Virus record (IMG/VR): IMGVR_UViG_3300009085_000009
Coordinates: 1 to 44,738 of that record
From: a virus
DNA length: 44,738 bases
Direction: 5' to 3' (one strand)
The position numbers and the translations under genes were made by a program. The notes below the pieces were generated by a model. That model did not search any database and was not told where the DNA came from. It worked only from the letters and a program-made list of their open reading frames with translations. Below are positions 37,779 to 44,738 of the stretch, in pieces. Each line of letters begins with the position of its first letter. Positions within the stretch are counted from its first letter, which is position 1.

Positions 37779-40122
37779 TTTCCTGTGGTAATCCAGCCGC
37801 CTCAGCTAATACTGGTGTAATATTTTGAGGTAACTGTGGTTGTTGCATTTGAGATTGTGGTTGAGGATTAATTTGCTCATGAGTTTTAGCTATTGATTCA
37901 TTAGTAATAGCCTGCATATTTTTAAATGTATTATATGGCCCAACAGGAATTCCTTGTTGTTGAGTAGAAGTTGTCATCGCTTCTTCATCTGCAACTGCTC
38001 TCTCAATATCCTCCCCAGGCTCTTCGTTATGTAATTGAGCTAATTGGATAACAGAATCAATTTTATCCTTAGCCAGCTTTCCGCCATAATGTAAATTTTT
38101 ACCTGATATCTCAACTTCTTTTAATCCTAATTCAGTAGCCTTTAGCTCTCTATCCATTAATTCACCAGCAGTTTTCATCTTTATATGCTGTATTTCAGCT
38201 TCAGTTTTCAATTGTTCTGGCGGAGGCGGTGCATTAGGATCTGGAAGAACAATATAATTATCGACATTTTTAACTTTTAATATTCTCAGATAATTTTTAT
38301 ATATTTCAACTTTATTTATTATTGGGTCTGATATCAATGCCAATAATGCTTGGGCTTGAGAAACACGTTGTACAGTTGATGATAATTTCGGATCCGCAAC
38401 TGGAAATATACCATAATCATTTATCAAATAATCGTCTCTAAATACCATTCCACTTTTTTCAGCATCAATAAATCTTTCTTGTTTATTAAGATATCTTTTA
38501 TTTATTTCAAATAGTTTTTGAAATTCCTTCTTTAAAGATTGATATATTCTACCGAGAACTGAACTATAAATTTTTTGAGATTCTTCAACCATAGCCATTG
38601 TTGTGGCTGCGGGTTGATTTGGGGGAGGATTATCACCAGACATCATATCCGTAATACTCGTTATTGTTTTTGTACTATCAACGAGATATTGCATTAAATT
38701 AAATAAAACAACAGATGGTTCCTTTATAGGTAGAGGAACTATATTTTGTGATAATACATTTCCAGCTACCGTTGGAACATGCTTCCATTCTCCTGGTTTA
38801 AATGTAAGATCTCCGGAATTAATACGAACTCCAGATCCAATAAATCCAGACTGCATATTTGATAATGTTCCAGCATCTATTAATTGATTAAGAGCTGTAT
38901 TAACCGTTTCGTTTGTTTCAAGAAGAAGCATACCGAAACCCAAACTATAATATGATCCACATGGATCAGGTATAAAATGATAATCTGTAAAATTATTTAT
39001 AGCATTTATTTTTATCATTTCTCCATTTGAGTTATAATCAAACGAATCTTCATTATACCTAGCTGATATTCTTAATAGTTTTCTAGAAGATCTATGAATT
39101 GTTATTATGTATGGCTCCTGGTAATTATCTCCATCTAAATCAAGCCAACCGTGTATTTCAGCTCGTTCATGGTCCAAATCATATAATGATTGATTTTTAT
39201 AATCATCATTATTTGAATAAATCTGAACTGGCTGTGTTGTTAATTTTCCTTCAATATTTATACCATCATTATTAGGCTCCATATATGATTGACACAAATC
39301 TTTTAGATCATATTCTATATATAAACCTGCCTTCATATTTTCAATTAAATCATTGGAGGATACAAATTGAATATGAGTGATCCGTCTAGCTGACTCCAAG
39401 GAAGAAACATTCGCATTAATTATAATCTCATCTGGAAGGCATAACATTGTATCTGGCTGACCAATAATAGGATTGAAAAAACTCTTTCTAAATACAACAC
39501 CCATCATTGGCAATATCATTAATGCACGATCAGTATCCCACAACCAATGATCTGATTGACCTAATAATTGATATGACATATGAGCACTTAATCTAGACGC
39601 CCTATCATCTATTGTATGCATATCATCATCTGGAACCATAACCCTAACTTCTACAACTCTATCATTTTTTACTATTTCTGGAATAACTCGAGCATTAAAA
39701 TGCATGCATGCGCTTGTTATAAGAGGATATTTTATATTTGCAGAGTCTTTCCATGGAGTATTTTTTGATTTAATCGTTGTTTTAACCAGATCGAAAGCCT
39801 TTTTCATTTTCTCTTCCCAATCTCTTCGGCTTTCTTTATCTGCATCTAACCCACTTAAGCAAATATCAACAATTTTAGTTCTTTGTTGTTCATCTAAATC
39901 CTCAGCAATATTATCCATTTCCATATACTTTCTAAGCAATTTAGGAACTCTTAGTTTTTTAATAATAGTTTCTGGATTTTCCAATTGATTCAATTGATCT
40001 AAAGAAAAAGTATCTTGATTATTACTATCATCATCTGAATCATTATCTTCTATATTCTCATTATCTTCTATATCTTGATTATTTTGTTCATTTTCTGAAT
40101 CAACATCTGCGTATTCTGGCAT
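37771..40122 (-). CDS. Portal protein, P22-like
   Basis: At 783 residues it is near the 725 of P22 gp1. The body contains SRRDWEEKMKKAFDLVKTTI, SANIKYPLITSACMHFNARV, and PDEIIINANVSSLESARRIT, all of the type seen in large podovirus portals. The N-terminal 35 residues are highly acidic, and the C-terminus is a helix rich in Gln and Pro, consistent with the barrel. It follows the large terminase gene by one base. The portal forms the dodecameric DNA entry channel. Confidence 0.88.
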   Translation of the reverse strand: MPEYADVDSENEQNNQDIEDNENIEDNDSDDDSNNQDTFSLDQLNQLENPETIIKKLRVPKLLRKYMEMDNIAEDLDEQQRTKIVDICLSGLDADKESRRDWEEKMKKAFDLVKTTIKSKNTPWKDSANIKYPLITSACMHFNARVIPEIVKNDRVVEVRVMVPDDDMHTIDDRASRLSAHMSYQLLGQSDHWLWDTDRALMILPMMGVVFRKSFFNPIIGQPDTMLCLPDEIIINANVSSLESARRITHIQFVSSNDLIENMKAGLYIEYDLKDLCQSYMEPNNDGINIEGKLTTQPVQIYSNNDDYKNQSLYDLDHERAEIHGWLDLDGDNYQEPYIITIHRSSRKLLRISARYNEDSFDYNSNGEMIKINAINNFTDYHFIPDPCGSYYSLGFGMLLLETNETVNTALNQLIDAGTLSNMQSGFIGSGVRINSGDLTFKPGEWKHVPTVAGNVLSQNIVPLPIKEPSVVLFNLMQYLVDSTKTITSITDMMSGDNPPPNQPAATTMAMVEESQKIYSSVLGRIYQSLKKEFQKLFEINKRYLNKQERFIDAEKSGMVFRDDYLINDYGIFPVADPKLSSTVQRVSQAQALLALISDPIINKVEIYKNYLRILKVKNVDNYIVLPDPNAPPPPEQLKTEAEIQHIKMKTAGELMDRELKATELGLKEVEISGKNLHYGGKLAKDKIDSVIQLAQLHNEEPGEDIERAVADEEAMTTSTQQQGIPVGPYNTFKNMQAITNESIAKTHEQINPQPQSQMQQPQLPQNITPVLAEAAGLPQENA

Positions 40123-40123
40123 A

Positions 40124-41722
40124 TTAATACCCCGTTATTTGTGAACGATGACCTTCATCGTATGTATATTGTTTTGTCGATGATCTAGAATAAAAGAAAT
40201 CTTCATCATCACATATTTTCATTGTAGCATACTGATCTGCATCTGCTATGTCGCTATAGGGATGTATTTTATTTGGAACATCTAAATATTTTTCATCACC
40301 TATAACCTTTAGTCTTCTATAATGGTATTCTCCAATAAGAGCCTCTCTCAATATTGGACATCCTTTTCTAGAAACTATATAAAAAGGTTTTCCTTTATAA
40401 AGTCTAGTCAAGGCATTGCTAATACAACTAATTCTCGGTTCTATTCTATTAGACCTACATGGCTCGCTTTCTATTCCACATTTTTCAAGCTGAGATGCAC
40501 CATCACATGTATCTGCTTGATCGTGACAACTTATTATCATAAATCCTTTACAATATGTATTTAAAAATGGTTTTACCGCTCCTTCACATAGCGACTCAAC
40601 CGACTCGCAATCACCTATAAATTCTTTTATTGCCTTAACTTGACCTTTTGAAAATTGTTTTACAATACATGTTGGACATACTGTACCAAAATCCCATCCC
40701 AAATATATAGGTTCACATGGATCAAGACCTATATCATCAACACTATGTAAATCATCATTATAATCAGCATAAACAGGTTTTCCATCTACAACTGTTCCAT
40801 ATTTTCCTTGAGCATATACTTTAATGAATTCCTCTCCTCGAGGAATCATATCTAGATAATAATCATCACTTACAAACATCAAATTATCTGCATCTTCATT
40901 TATAACCCATTTTTTATCTTTATTTTTTATTAATGCCGGAGGTTGATGATATACTTTAGTTTTATTTGGTGGTTCCTTATCTATATCAGCAATCCAATGT
41001 TTATCTTTAGGAGGATTGGTATCTGCCAATAATCTTGGTATATATGGTTGCCATTTTCTAAAAATTTTATCTCTTTCATATTTTGAAACATTTGTATATT
41101 TCTCATCGAATTGCTGAATAAAATTTATCTTTGGTGGATATCTACCTATTCTTGATTGTATAGTATCATAAATTAATTTTGGTATATGACGTAACTCATT
41201 AAAATATACACTAGTTAATTCTAGAGAATCTAACTTTCTAATATCATCAAGTTTATCTAATGCTAAAAAAATTATATCCAAGCATATCAATCCATTACTA
41301 TCTTTAAATTGATATTGAAATGTTAGTTGTGGTTTAGTTCTTACATATGGTTTAGGCAATCCTTCTGTCCAATAATTCCATGTATTTAATGTGGTTGTTT
41401 CTAGTTGCCCAGCGGTATTTCTAACAATAGCCCATTTACTTCTTCTAACACCATCATCACAAAATGGCATTTCAGCAGCATCTCTTAGTATACAAGCAAC
41501 ACATCCGCTAGTTTTTCCACTACCATATGGTCCCATTATTATTTTCTTACTTATATCAGCGTCATTTATAAAATCAAATAGAGAAGGAACATATTCGGGA
41601 TCATACTGAGGATTTTCCCTACTAAGTATCTTTAAAAATCCATAATCACTCATTTCCACATCTATTTTTTCGGCGTTTCTCATCTCGCTAGTTAGTTTTG
41701 CCACACGCATTGCGTATTTCAT
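40124..41722 (-). CDS. Terminase large subunit
   Basis: Walker A is GPYGSGKT at residues 64-71. A Walker B-like VYFNE is near 172-176. LLADTNPPKDKHW near 231 is the coupling motif region. The nuclease domain starts YLGWDFGTVCPT with D344, followed by Asp residues near 397 (CHDQAD) and 503 (SDIADADQY). The 532 residues fit. The start overlaps the small-terminase stop in an ATGA. The enzyme drives headful or sequence-specific DNA packaging through the portal. Confidence 0.93.
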   Translation of the reverse strand: MKYAMRVAKLTSEMRNAEKIDVEMSDYGFLKILSRENPQYDPEYVPSLFDFINDADISKKIIMGPYGSGKTSGCVACILRDAAEMPFCDDGVRRSKWAIVRNTAGQLETTTLNTWNYWTEGLPKPYVRTKPQLTFQYQFKDSNGLICLDIIFLALDKLDDIRKLDSLELTSVYFNELRHIPKLIYDTIQSRIGRYPPKINFIQQFDEKYTNVSKYERDKIFRKWQPYIPRLLADTNPPKDKHWIADIDKEPPNKTKVYHQPPALIKNKDKKWVINEDADNLMFVSDDYYLDMIPRGEEFIKVYAQGKYGTVVDGKPVYADYNDDLHSVDDIGLDPCEPIYLGWDFGTVCPTCIVKQFSKGQVKAIKEFIGDCESVESLCEGAVKPFLNTYCKGFMIISCHDQADTCDGASQLEKCGIESEPCRSNRIEPRISCISNALTRLYKGKPFYIVSRKGCPILREALIGEYHYRRLKVIGDEKYLDVPNKIHPYSDIADADQYATMKICDDEDFFYSRSSTKQYTYDEGHRSQITGY

Positions 41723-42633
41723 TCTACCTCAGAATCAACATCGTCTTCTTTATCTTCGAATTTATCTTCGAAACCCGGCATTCCCTTTCTAATAGATTGT
41801 CTTTTTTTCTCATTCATGGCTTTTTTTCTATCTGCAGCAACTTTTTTCTTTAATTGCGCCTCAAAACCCTCATCTACTGGTATACTTTGGAGGTTATCCA
41901 AATCTTTACTTTGAGAATCATTTTTCTTTTTAGGAACCATACGATGTTGTTTACACGTCATCTTTCCATTTAGTATTTTATCTTGAGCAAATATAGCTTC
42001 TGCTGCTGCCTCCGCAATCTGCATATGACGTTTAATATATTCTTTTTCTAATTCGCCCTCTGCATGAGTCATTTCACCAGAAGAAACCTTCTTATCTATA
42101 TCTATTAGAGCCAATTGAGGCTGAACTATAGTTAGTTCATTAATAGTGGCATGATAACTAAGTGACTTCATCATATGACCATATCCTTCAGGAGCCATAA
42201 AACCATTAGCTAGCTTTTTATCTAATGTATTAATTTTTTCCTGGAGATTACCTCGATACTCATCAAGATTTTCCGTAAATCTTTCGCTTGGTTTGTCACC
42301 CCATCCATATGCATTTTTCATTGTCGCATACCACGGTATGGCGGCAAACTTATCATTCTTATCCATTACTGCTATTCTAGCCCTCTTAACCCACCAGGCT
42401 TGAGATAACGTAGTGGCCATTTCCATTAATTCAGCAAAATCAGGATATGTTTTTATAAATTCAGATAATTTTCTTATAGGAATTCCCAATTCAGCTGCTA
42501 TTTCAACTTTTAGATATCCATCTTTTGCCAAATCTAATATTCTTTGACCTTTTTCAGATAAAATAGATACTGGATCATATTTTTTGGCAATACTCGACTC
42601 TTCCTTAACAGGAAAATCACTTTGATAACTCAT
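41719..42633 (-). CDS. Putative terminase small subunit
   Basis: It lies directly upstream of the large subunit with a four-base overlap. Residues about 25-70 (SEKGQRILDLAKDGYLKVEI, then GIPIRKLSEFIK) have a helix-turn-helix pattern suitable for binding a packaging site. The middle is helical and the last 100 residues are basic then acidic. It is large for a small subunit (304 residues). The assignment depends mainly on position and HTH. Confidence 0.65.
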   Translation of the reverse strand: MSYQSDFPVKEESSIAKKYDPVSILSEKGQRILDLAKDGYLKVEIAAELGIPIRKLSEFIKTYPDFAELMEMATTLSQAWWVKRARIAVMDKNDKFAAIPWYATMKNAYGWGDKPSERFTENLDEYRGNLQEKINTLDKKLANGFMAPEGYGHMMKSLSYHATINELTIVQPQLALIDIDKKVSSGEMTHAEGELEKEYIKRHMQIAEAAAEAIFAQDKILNGKMTCKQHRMVPKKKNDSQSKDLDNLQSIPVDEGFEAQLKKKVAADRKKAMNEKKRQSIRKGMPGFEDKFEDKEDDVDSEVE

Positions 42634-42644
42634 TTATTACCTCA

Positions 42645-42932
42645 TTATGGCTGTTGTTTATATATACCGCCTTTAATTTGCTCACCTTTTTTAGGCATAG
42701 GGCGACTTTTCTCTGTTTTGCCTGTTTTGCCCATTTTTTTACTTGATCTTTTACACTTCTTCTGTTTCATATTATCCTCTATTATAGGTTTAATAATGAT
42801 TTTACGTCTTTCATTTGGATAAAAAGTAATATTTATTACTTTACCAAATTTTGTTATATCTCCCACACAAACTTCATATCTATTAGGATCATCAAATAAA
42901 TTACCGCATGGTTGATAATATTTTCTAACCAT
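42645..42932 (-). CDS. Hypothetical basic protein, 95 residues
   Basis: The N-terminal half (YYQPCGNLFDDPNRYEVCVG) looks like a small beta domain; the C-terminal half is strongly basic (KQKKCKRSSKKMGKTGKTEK). It could bind nucleic acid. It lies between the DUF3008-like gene and the small terminase gene. No known family. Confidence 0.6.
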   Translation of the reverse strand: MVRKYYQPCGNLFDDPNRYEVCVGDITKFGKVINITFYPNERRKIIIKPIIEDNMKQKKCKRSSKKMGKTGKTEKSRPMPKKGEQIKGGIYKQQP

Positions 42933-42933
42933 A

Positions 42934-43107
42934 TTATTTTTTCTTTTTCTTCTTTTTTAATGGTAATCCTTTTTCTTTTGTTGCAGCAAAGTCATGCAAC
43001 TGTTTTTTAGTCATCTTCTTCAATCCCTTATTTCTGGAATATAATTCAGATGGTTCATGTTCGGCTATAGCAATGGCACGTCTTTGTTTCTTACTTACTG
43101 CTGGCAT
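42934..43107 (-). CDS. DUF3008-like small basic protein, 57 residues
   Basis: The sequence MPAVSKKQRRAIAIAEHEP followed by LKKMTKKQLHDFAATKEKGLP is the DUF3008 pattern common in phages, ending in a run of seven Lys. Function is unknown; members are small and abundant near head genes. It starts just after the 43109 gene. Confidence 0.75.
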   Translation of the reverse strand: MPAVSKKQRRAIAIAEHEPSELYSRNKGLKKMTKKQLHDFAATKEKGLPLKKKKKKK

Positions 43108-43108
43108 A

Positions 43109-43336
43109 TTATTTACCCCTCTTATTTCTATTTAATTTTTTCTCCATCTTCTTTAATGCAGGATAATATCCTTTAAACTCATCCTCATGATTTCCAGCTA
43201 TAATATTCTGGACTTTCTGATTTGGAGTATGTTCTTTCTCAACTTCCCTACCTTCCTTGCTTCCCTTACTCTTTGGTTTATAGAAAGTAACATTCTTCAA
43301 TGTAATTGTTTTCTTCTTTTTCATAACCAATCTCAT
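43109..43336 (-). CDS. Hypothetical basic protein, 75 residues
   Basis: The protein is rich in Lys and Glu with a start MRLVMKKKKTITLKNVTFY; ATG at about 43324 is an alternative start. The end NRNKRGK is basic. No recognised family. It is part of the set of small basic genes before the terminases. Confidence 0.55.
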   Translation of the reverse strand: MRLVMKKKKTITLKNVTFYKPKSKGSKEGREVEKEHTPNQKVQNIIAGNHEDEFKGYYPALKKMEKKLNRNKRGK

Positions 43337-43579
43337 TTAATTAATAAATTTAATACGTTTAACTATCTCATATTCAAGACAATCTTTTTTCCTAAATACT
43401 ACATATGAAATATTATCTACCACCCCCCATCCATCTACCATATCGCCAACAAGAACATTATCATCAATATTAGTTCTATATAACTGTTCATAAACACAAT
43501 CAGTGCAAGATGCCCTATGTTTTTTTATATATTCATGAGCTTCATCAATTGTTGGAAAACACAAATTTTCATTTATCAA
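43337..43579 (-). CDS. Hypothetical protein, 80 residues
   Basis: The start overlaps the stop of the upstream gene in an ATGA. The N-terminal CFPTIDEAHEYIKKH and CTDC suggest a possible partial metal site. The rest is beta-type. Function unknown. Confidence 0.6.
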   Translation of the reverse strand: MINENLCFPTIDEAHEYIKKHRASCTDCVYEQLYRTNIDDNVLVGDMVDGWGVVDNISYVVFRKKDCLEYEIVKRIKFIN

Positions 43580-43947
43580 TATTGACCACCATTTTTATTT
43601 AAAATATCGCAAATTTTTCTTTTATGTTTACGCCAAACCAATGACTCATTGCTTAATTCATCAATTTTTAATGAATGATTTTTTAAATATAGTTCTGCTG
43701 CCTTCTTAAAAATATTATCAGTCATATAACCAGCTTTTTCACCACATTGATACCAAATTTCCTCAGCTCTATTTTCCAATAAATATTTATCCCCAGAAAA
43801 GTATGAAGGTGCATATACAAATTTATCTCCACTTTCATCCTCTATTGCCAACAATACCTCTATATCTGTTTTTATACTTTCATTATATTTATCAGGATTA
43901 CTAATTTTTTCTAAAATATTGTTGTTATTATAAAAATCATTAGACAT
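43576..43947 (-). CDS. Hypothetical protein, 123 residues
   Basis: It follows the small basic gene at 43952. The protein is acidic in its first half and contains YAPSYFSGDKYLLENRAEEI and a Trp/Cys segment (WYQCGEKAGY). No recognised family. It overlaps the next gene by four bases. Confidence 0.6.
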   Translation of the reverse strand: MSNDFYNNNNILEKISNPDKYNESIKTDIEVLLAIEDESGDKFVYAPSYFSGDKYLLENRAEEIWYQCGEKAGYMTDNIFKKAAELYLKNHSLKIDELSNESLVWRKHKRKICDILNKNGGQY

Positions 43948-43951
43948 GATA

Positions 43952-44119
43952 TTACCCCTTAACTCTCTTCAATCTAGGATTGGCCTTCTTAGCCTTAGCA
44001 CTGGCAGATCTTGTCTTAGATGCCAATATAGCACCAGCCCTTTCTTTACTAACACCCATCTTGCTAGCTATCTTACTTTGCACTGCCTTAAACCCTGGAT
44101 GTTTATTTGATTTAGCCAT
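43952..44119 (-). CDS. Conserved small basic head-region protein, 55 residues
   Basis: The sequence MAKSNKHPGFKAVQSKIASK continues GVSKERAGAILASKTRSAS, a layout I recognise from small basic proteins in many phages near terminase genes. The C-terminus is rich in Lys and Arg. The ATG follows AGAGGG. Function unknown, probably nucleic acid or virion associated. Confidence 0.75.
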   Translation of the reverse strand: MAKSNKHPGFKAVQSKIASKMGVSKERAGAILASKTRSASAKAKKANPRLKRVKG

Positions 44120-44168
44120 AATAAAACCCTCTATCTATAAAAATTTGACTATCAATATAAAATATGTC

Positions 44169-44174
44169 ATTATA
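44169..44174 (-). promoter_or_regulatory. Possible late promoter -10, TATAAT
   Basis: Read leftward, a perfect TATAAT (44174-44169) lies about 50 bases upstream of the ATG at 44119 and just after the terminator at 44205. No -35 is seen at 17 bases, so an activator might be needed. A small hairpin (TCGC/GCGA) is directly upstream. Confidence 0.35.
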
Positions 44175-44204
44175 TTCCCTTCGCTGTATAGGCGAGGTTA
44201 AATT

Positions 44205-44270
44205 AAAAAACACGACAAACAAGGCTCTTATTTCATTATTATTTACTCAATGATCTAAGGGCCTTTTTGT
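44205..44270 (-). terminator. Terminator between the Cys-rich gene and the head genes
   Basis: Leftward, ACAAAAAGGC (44270-44261) pairs with GCCTTGTTTGT (44225-44215) with one mismatch, followed by GTTTTTTAA (44210-44203). The arrangement is also T-rich on the other strand. It separates the upstream small genes from the terminase/head operon. Confidence 0.6.
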
Positions 44271-44501
44271 TTATTCTCCCTTATCAAATCCAGTATATTT
44301 AGCTCCATCACACGACCTCTTTAAATCATCATAACAATAAAATGCCGGACTACCATCTACACATCTATATTTCTCACACCAATTATAATCTTTAGTAGGA
44401 CTACAACGTCTTCTACCAAAATCATCAAAAGCACAGCACAATCCATTTCCAGGTAAAAAAAATACACAACATTTACAAGCTCCACTATCTTCTTGTTTCA
44501 T
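44271..44501 (-). CDS. Cys-rich small protein, 76 residues
   Basis: There are about ten Cys, including CKCCVFFLPGNGLCC near the start and CEKYRC and CYDDLKRSC later, suggesting several metal sites or disulfides. No signal peptide is present. It lies just downstream of the junction-spanning gene and ends at the terminator. Function unknown. Confidence 0.6.
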   Translation of the reverse strand: MKQEDSGACKCCVFFLPGNGLCCAFDDFGRRRCSPTKDYNWCEKYRCVDGSPAFYCYDDLKRSCDGAKYTGFDKGE

Positions 44502-44513
44502 ATATCACCCTAC

Positions 44514-44738
44514 CTACTTTATATACAATAAAGCTTTCTTAATAGCCTCATCCCTATTCCCTCCATTACATTCATAATAACATCTAACCAACTCCATAAA
44601 TCCTGGTAACATTAACTTAACAAGGATATCCAGCCTCCTATCTACATCATCCACCACCTCACCCTTCAAATAATCAACCTCTATCAACCTACTCTTTATC
44701 ATATCCAACAAAACATCATAACCTATATCTTTTATAAC
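44514..44738 (-). CDS. Unknown small protein, C-terminal part (gene crosses the circular junction)
   Basis: This is the C-terminal part of the 107-residue protein that starts at base 222. Translating only this end would suggest a false start at an internal TTG near 44711. The predicted protein is helical and charged. No recognised domain. Confidence 0.8.
   Translation of the reverse strand, partial: VIKDIGYDVLLDMIKSRLIEVDYLKGEVVDDVDRRLDILVKLMLPGFMELVRCYYECNGGNRDEAIKKALLYIK
44616..44738. repeat. Right copy of the 123-bp terminal direct repeat
   Basis: Exact copy of bases 1-123. See the left copy for the interpretation as a circular-assembly overlap or terminal redundancy. Confidence 0.95.

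Noticed and set aside
43980-44201. Rightward 73-codon reading frame
   Set aside because: It is antisense to the conserved small basic gene at 43952-44119, which has a good ribosome site and a familiar sequence.
1-44738. CRISPR array, insertion sequence, integrase, hammerhead-type ribozyme
   Set aside because: I looked for spaced direct repeats, transposase or integrase motifs and the CTGATGA...GAAA core and saw none. The only regular repeats are the 11-base array, the O iterons and small duplications.

Overview
The window is a complete or near-complete genome of a tailed double-stranded DNA phage. The first 123 bases are repeated exactly as the last 123 bases, and one gene reads in frame across that junction, so the molecule is either a circular 44,615-base genome opened at an arbitrary point or a linear map with a short terminal redundancy. 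The DNA is AT-rich. The virion genes form a podovirus set of the P22 / Bcep22 type: large terminase, ~780-residue portal, scaffold, coat, gp4-like and gp10-like tail factors, three gp7/gp20/gp16-like ejection proteins, and fibres with a P22-tailspike-type head-binding domain. The host is therefore a Gram-negative bacterium. The phage-encoded CsrA and low GC make a gammaproteobacterium such as a member of the Legionellales attractive, but this is only a guess. I found no integrase, DNA polymerase, RNA polymerase or tRNA gene.

Layout. 1-1200 (minus strand): small genes that lie upstream of the late genes across the circular junction, a C-run-rich stretch without genes, and a putative DNA-binding protein transcribed from a promoter abutting an array of 11-base phased repeats. 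1474-5915 (plus): a lone lipoprotein gene, then two clusters of small unknown early genes, each behind a strong extended -10 promoter followed by a three-hairpin leader whose structure, but not sequence, is conserved. 6029-10612 (minus): a small HTH regulator, a series of Cys-rich, YopX-like and DUF551-like small genes, then lambda O-like and P-like replication genes with a four-iteron origin inside the O gene and a strong attenuator directly upstream of it. 10640-10983: divergent promoters, each with the same palindromic operator in its spacer, and a rightward leader encoding a 19-residue peptide inside an intrinsic terminator. 11036-15199 (plus): zinc-ribbon proteins, a structured non-coding RNA, a putative annealing protein, SSB, CsrA and small unknowns. 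15205-44119 (minus): the late operon, with lysis and auxiliary genes at its distal end (endolysin, VRR-NUC nuclease, 3TM holin, HAD phosphatase, membrane proteins), then fibres, ejection proteins, tail factors, coat, scaffold, a GroES-like co-chaperonin, portal, terminases and small head-proximal genes.

How it fits together. Host RNA polymerase starts early transcription from several sigma70-type promoters. The recurring 5'-proximal hairpins, the leader terminator and the attenuator before O suggest that early expression is controlled largely at the RNA level. Replication probably starts at the iterons in the O gene, with the P-like protein loading host helicase. Head assembly is aided by a phage GroES-like protein. 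The combination of a repressor/operator switch, a lambda-type replicon, a phased repeat array and no integrase would fit a phage-plasmid lifestyle, but that is inference. The most interesting unexplained features are the RNA elements, a U UUU UUA frameshift candidate at 6160-6166, and a fibre whose N-terminus is a paralogue of the head decoration protein.
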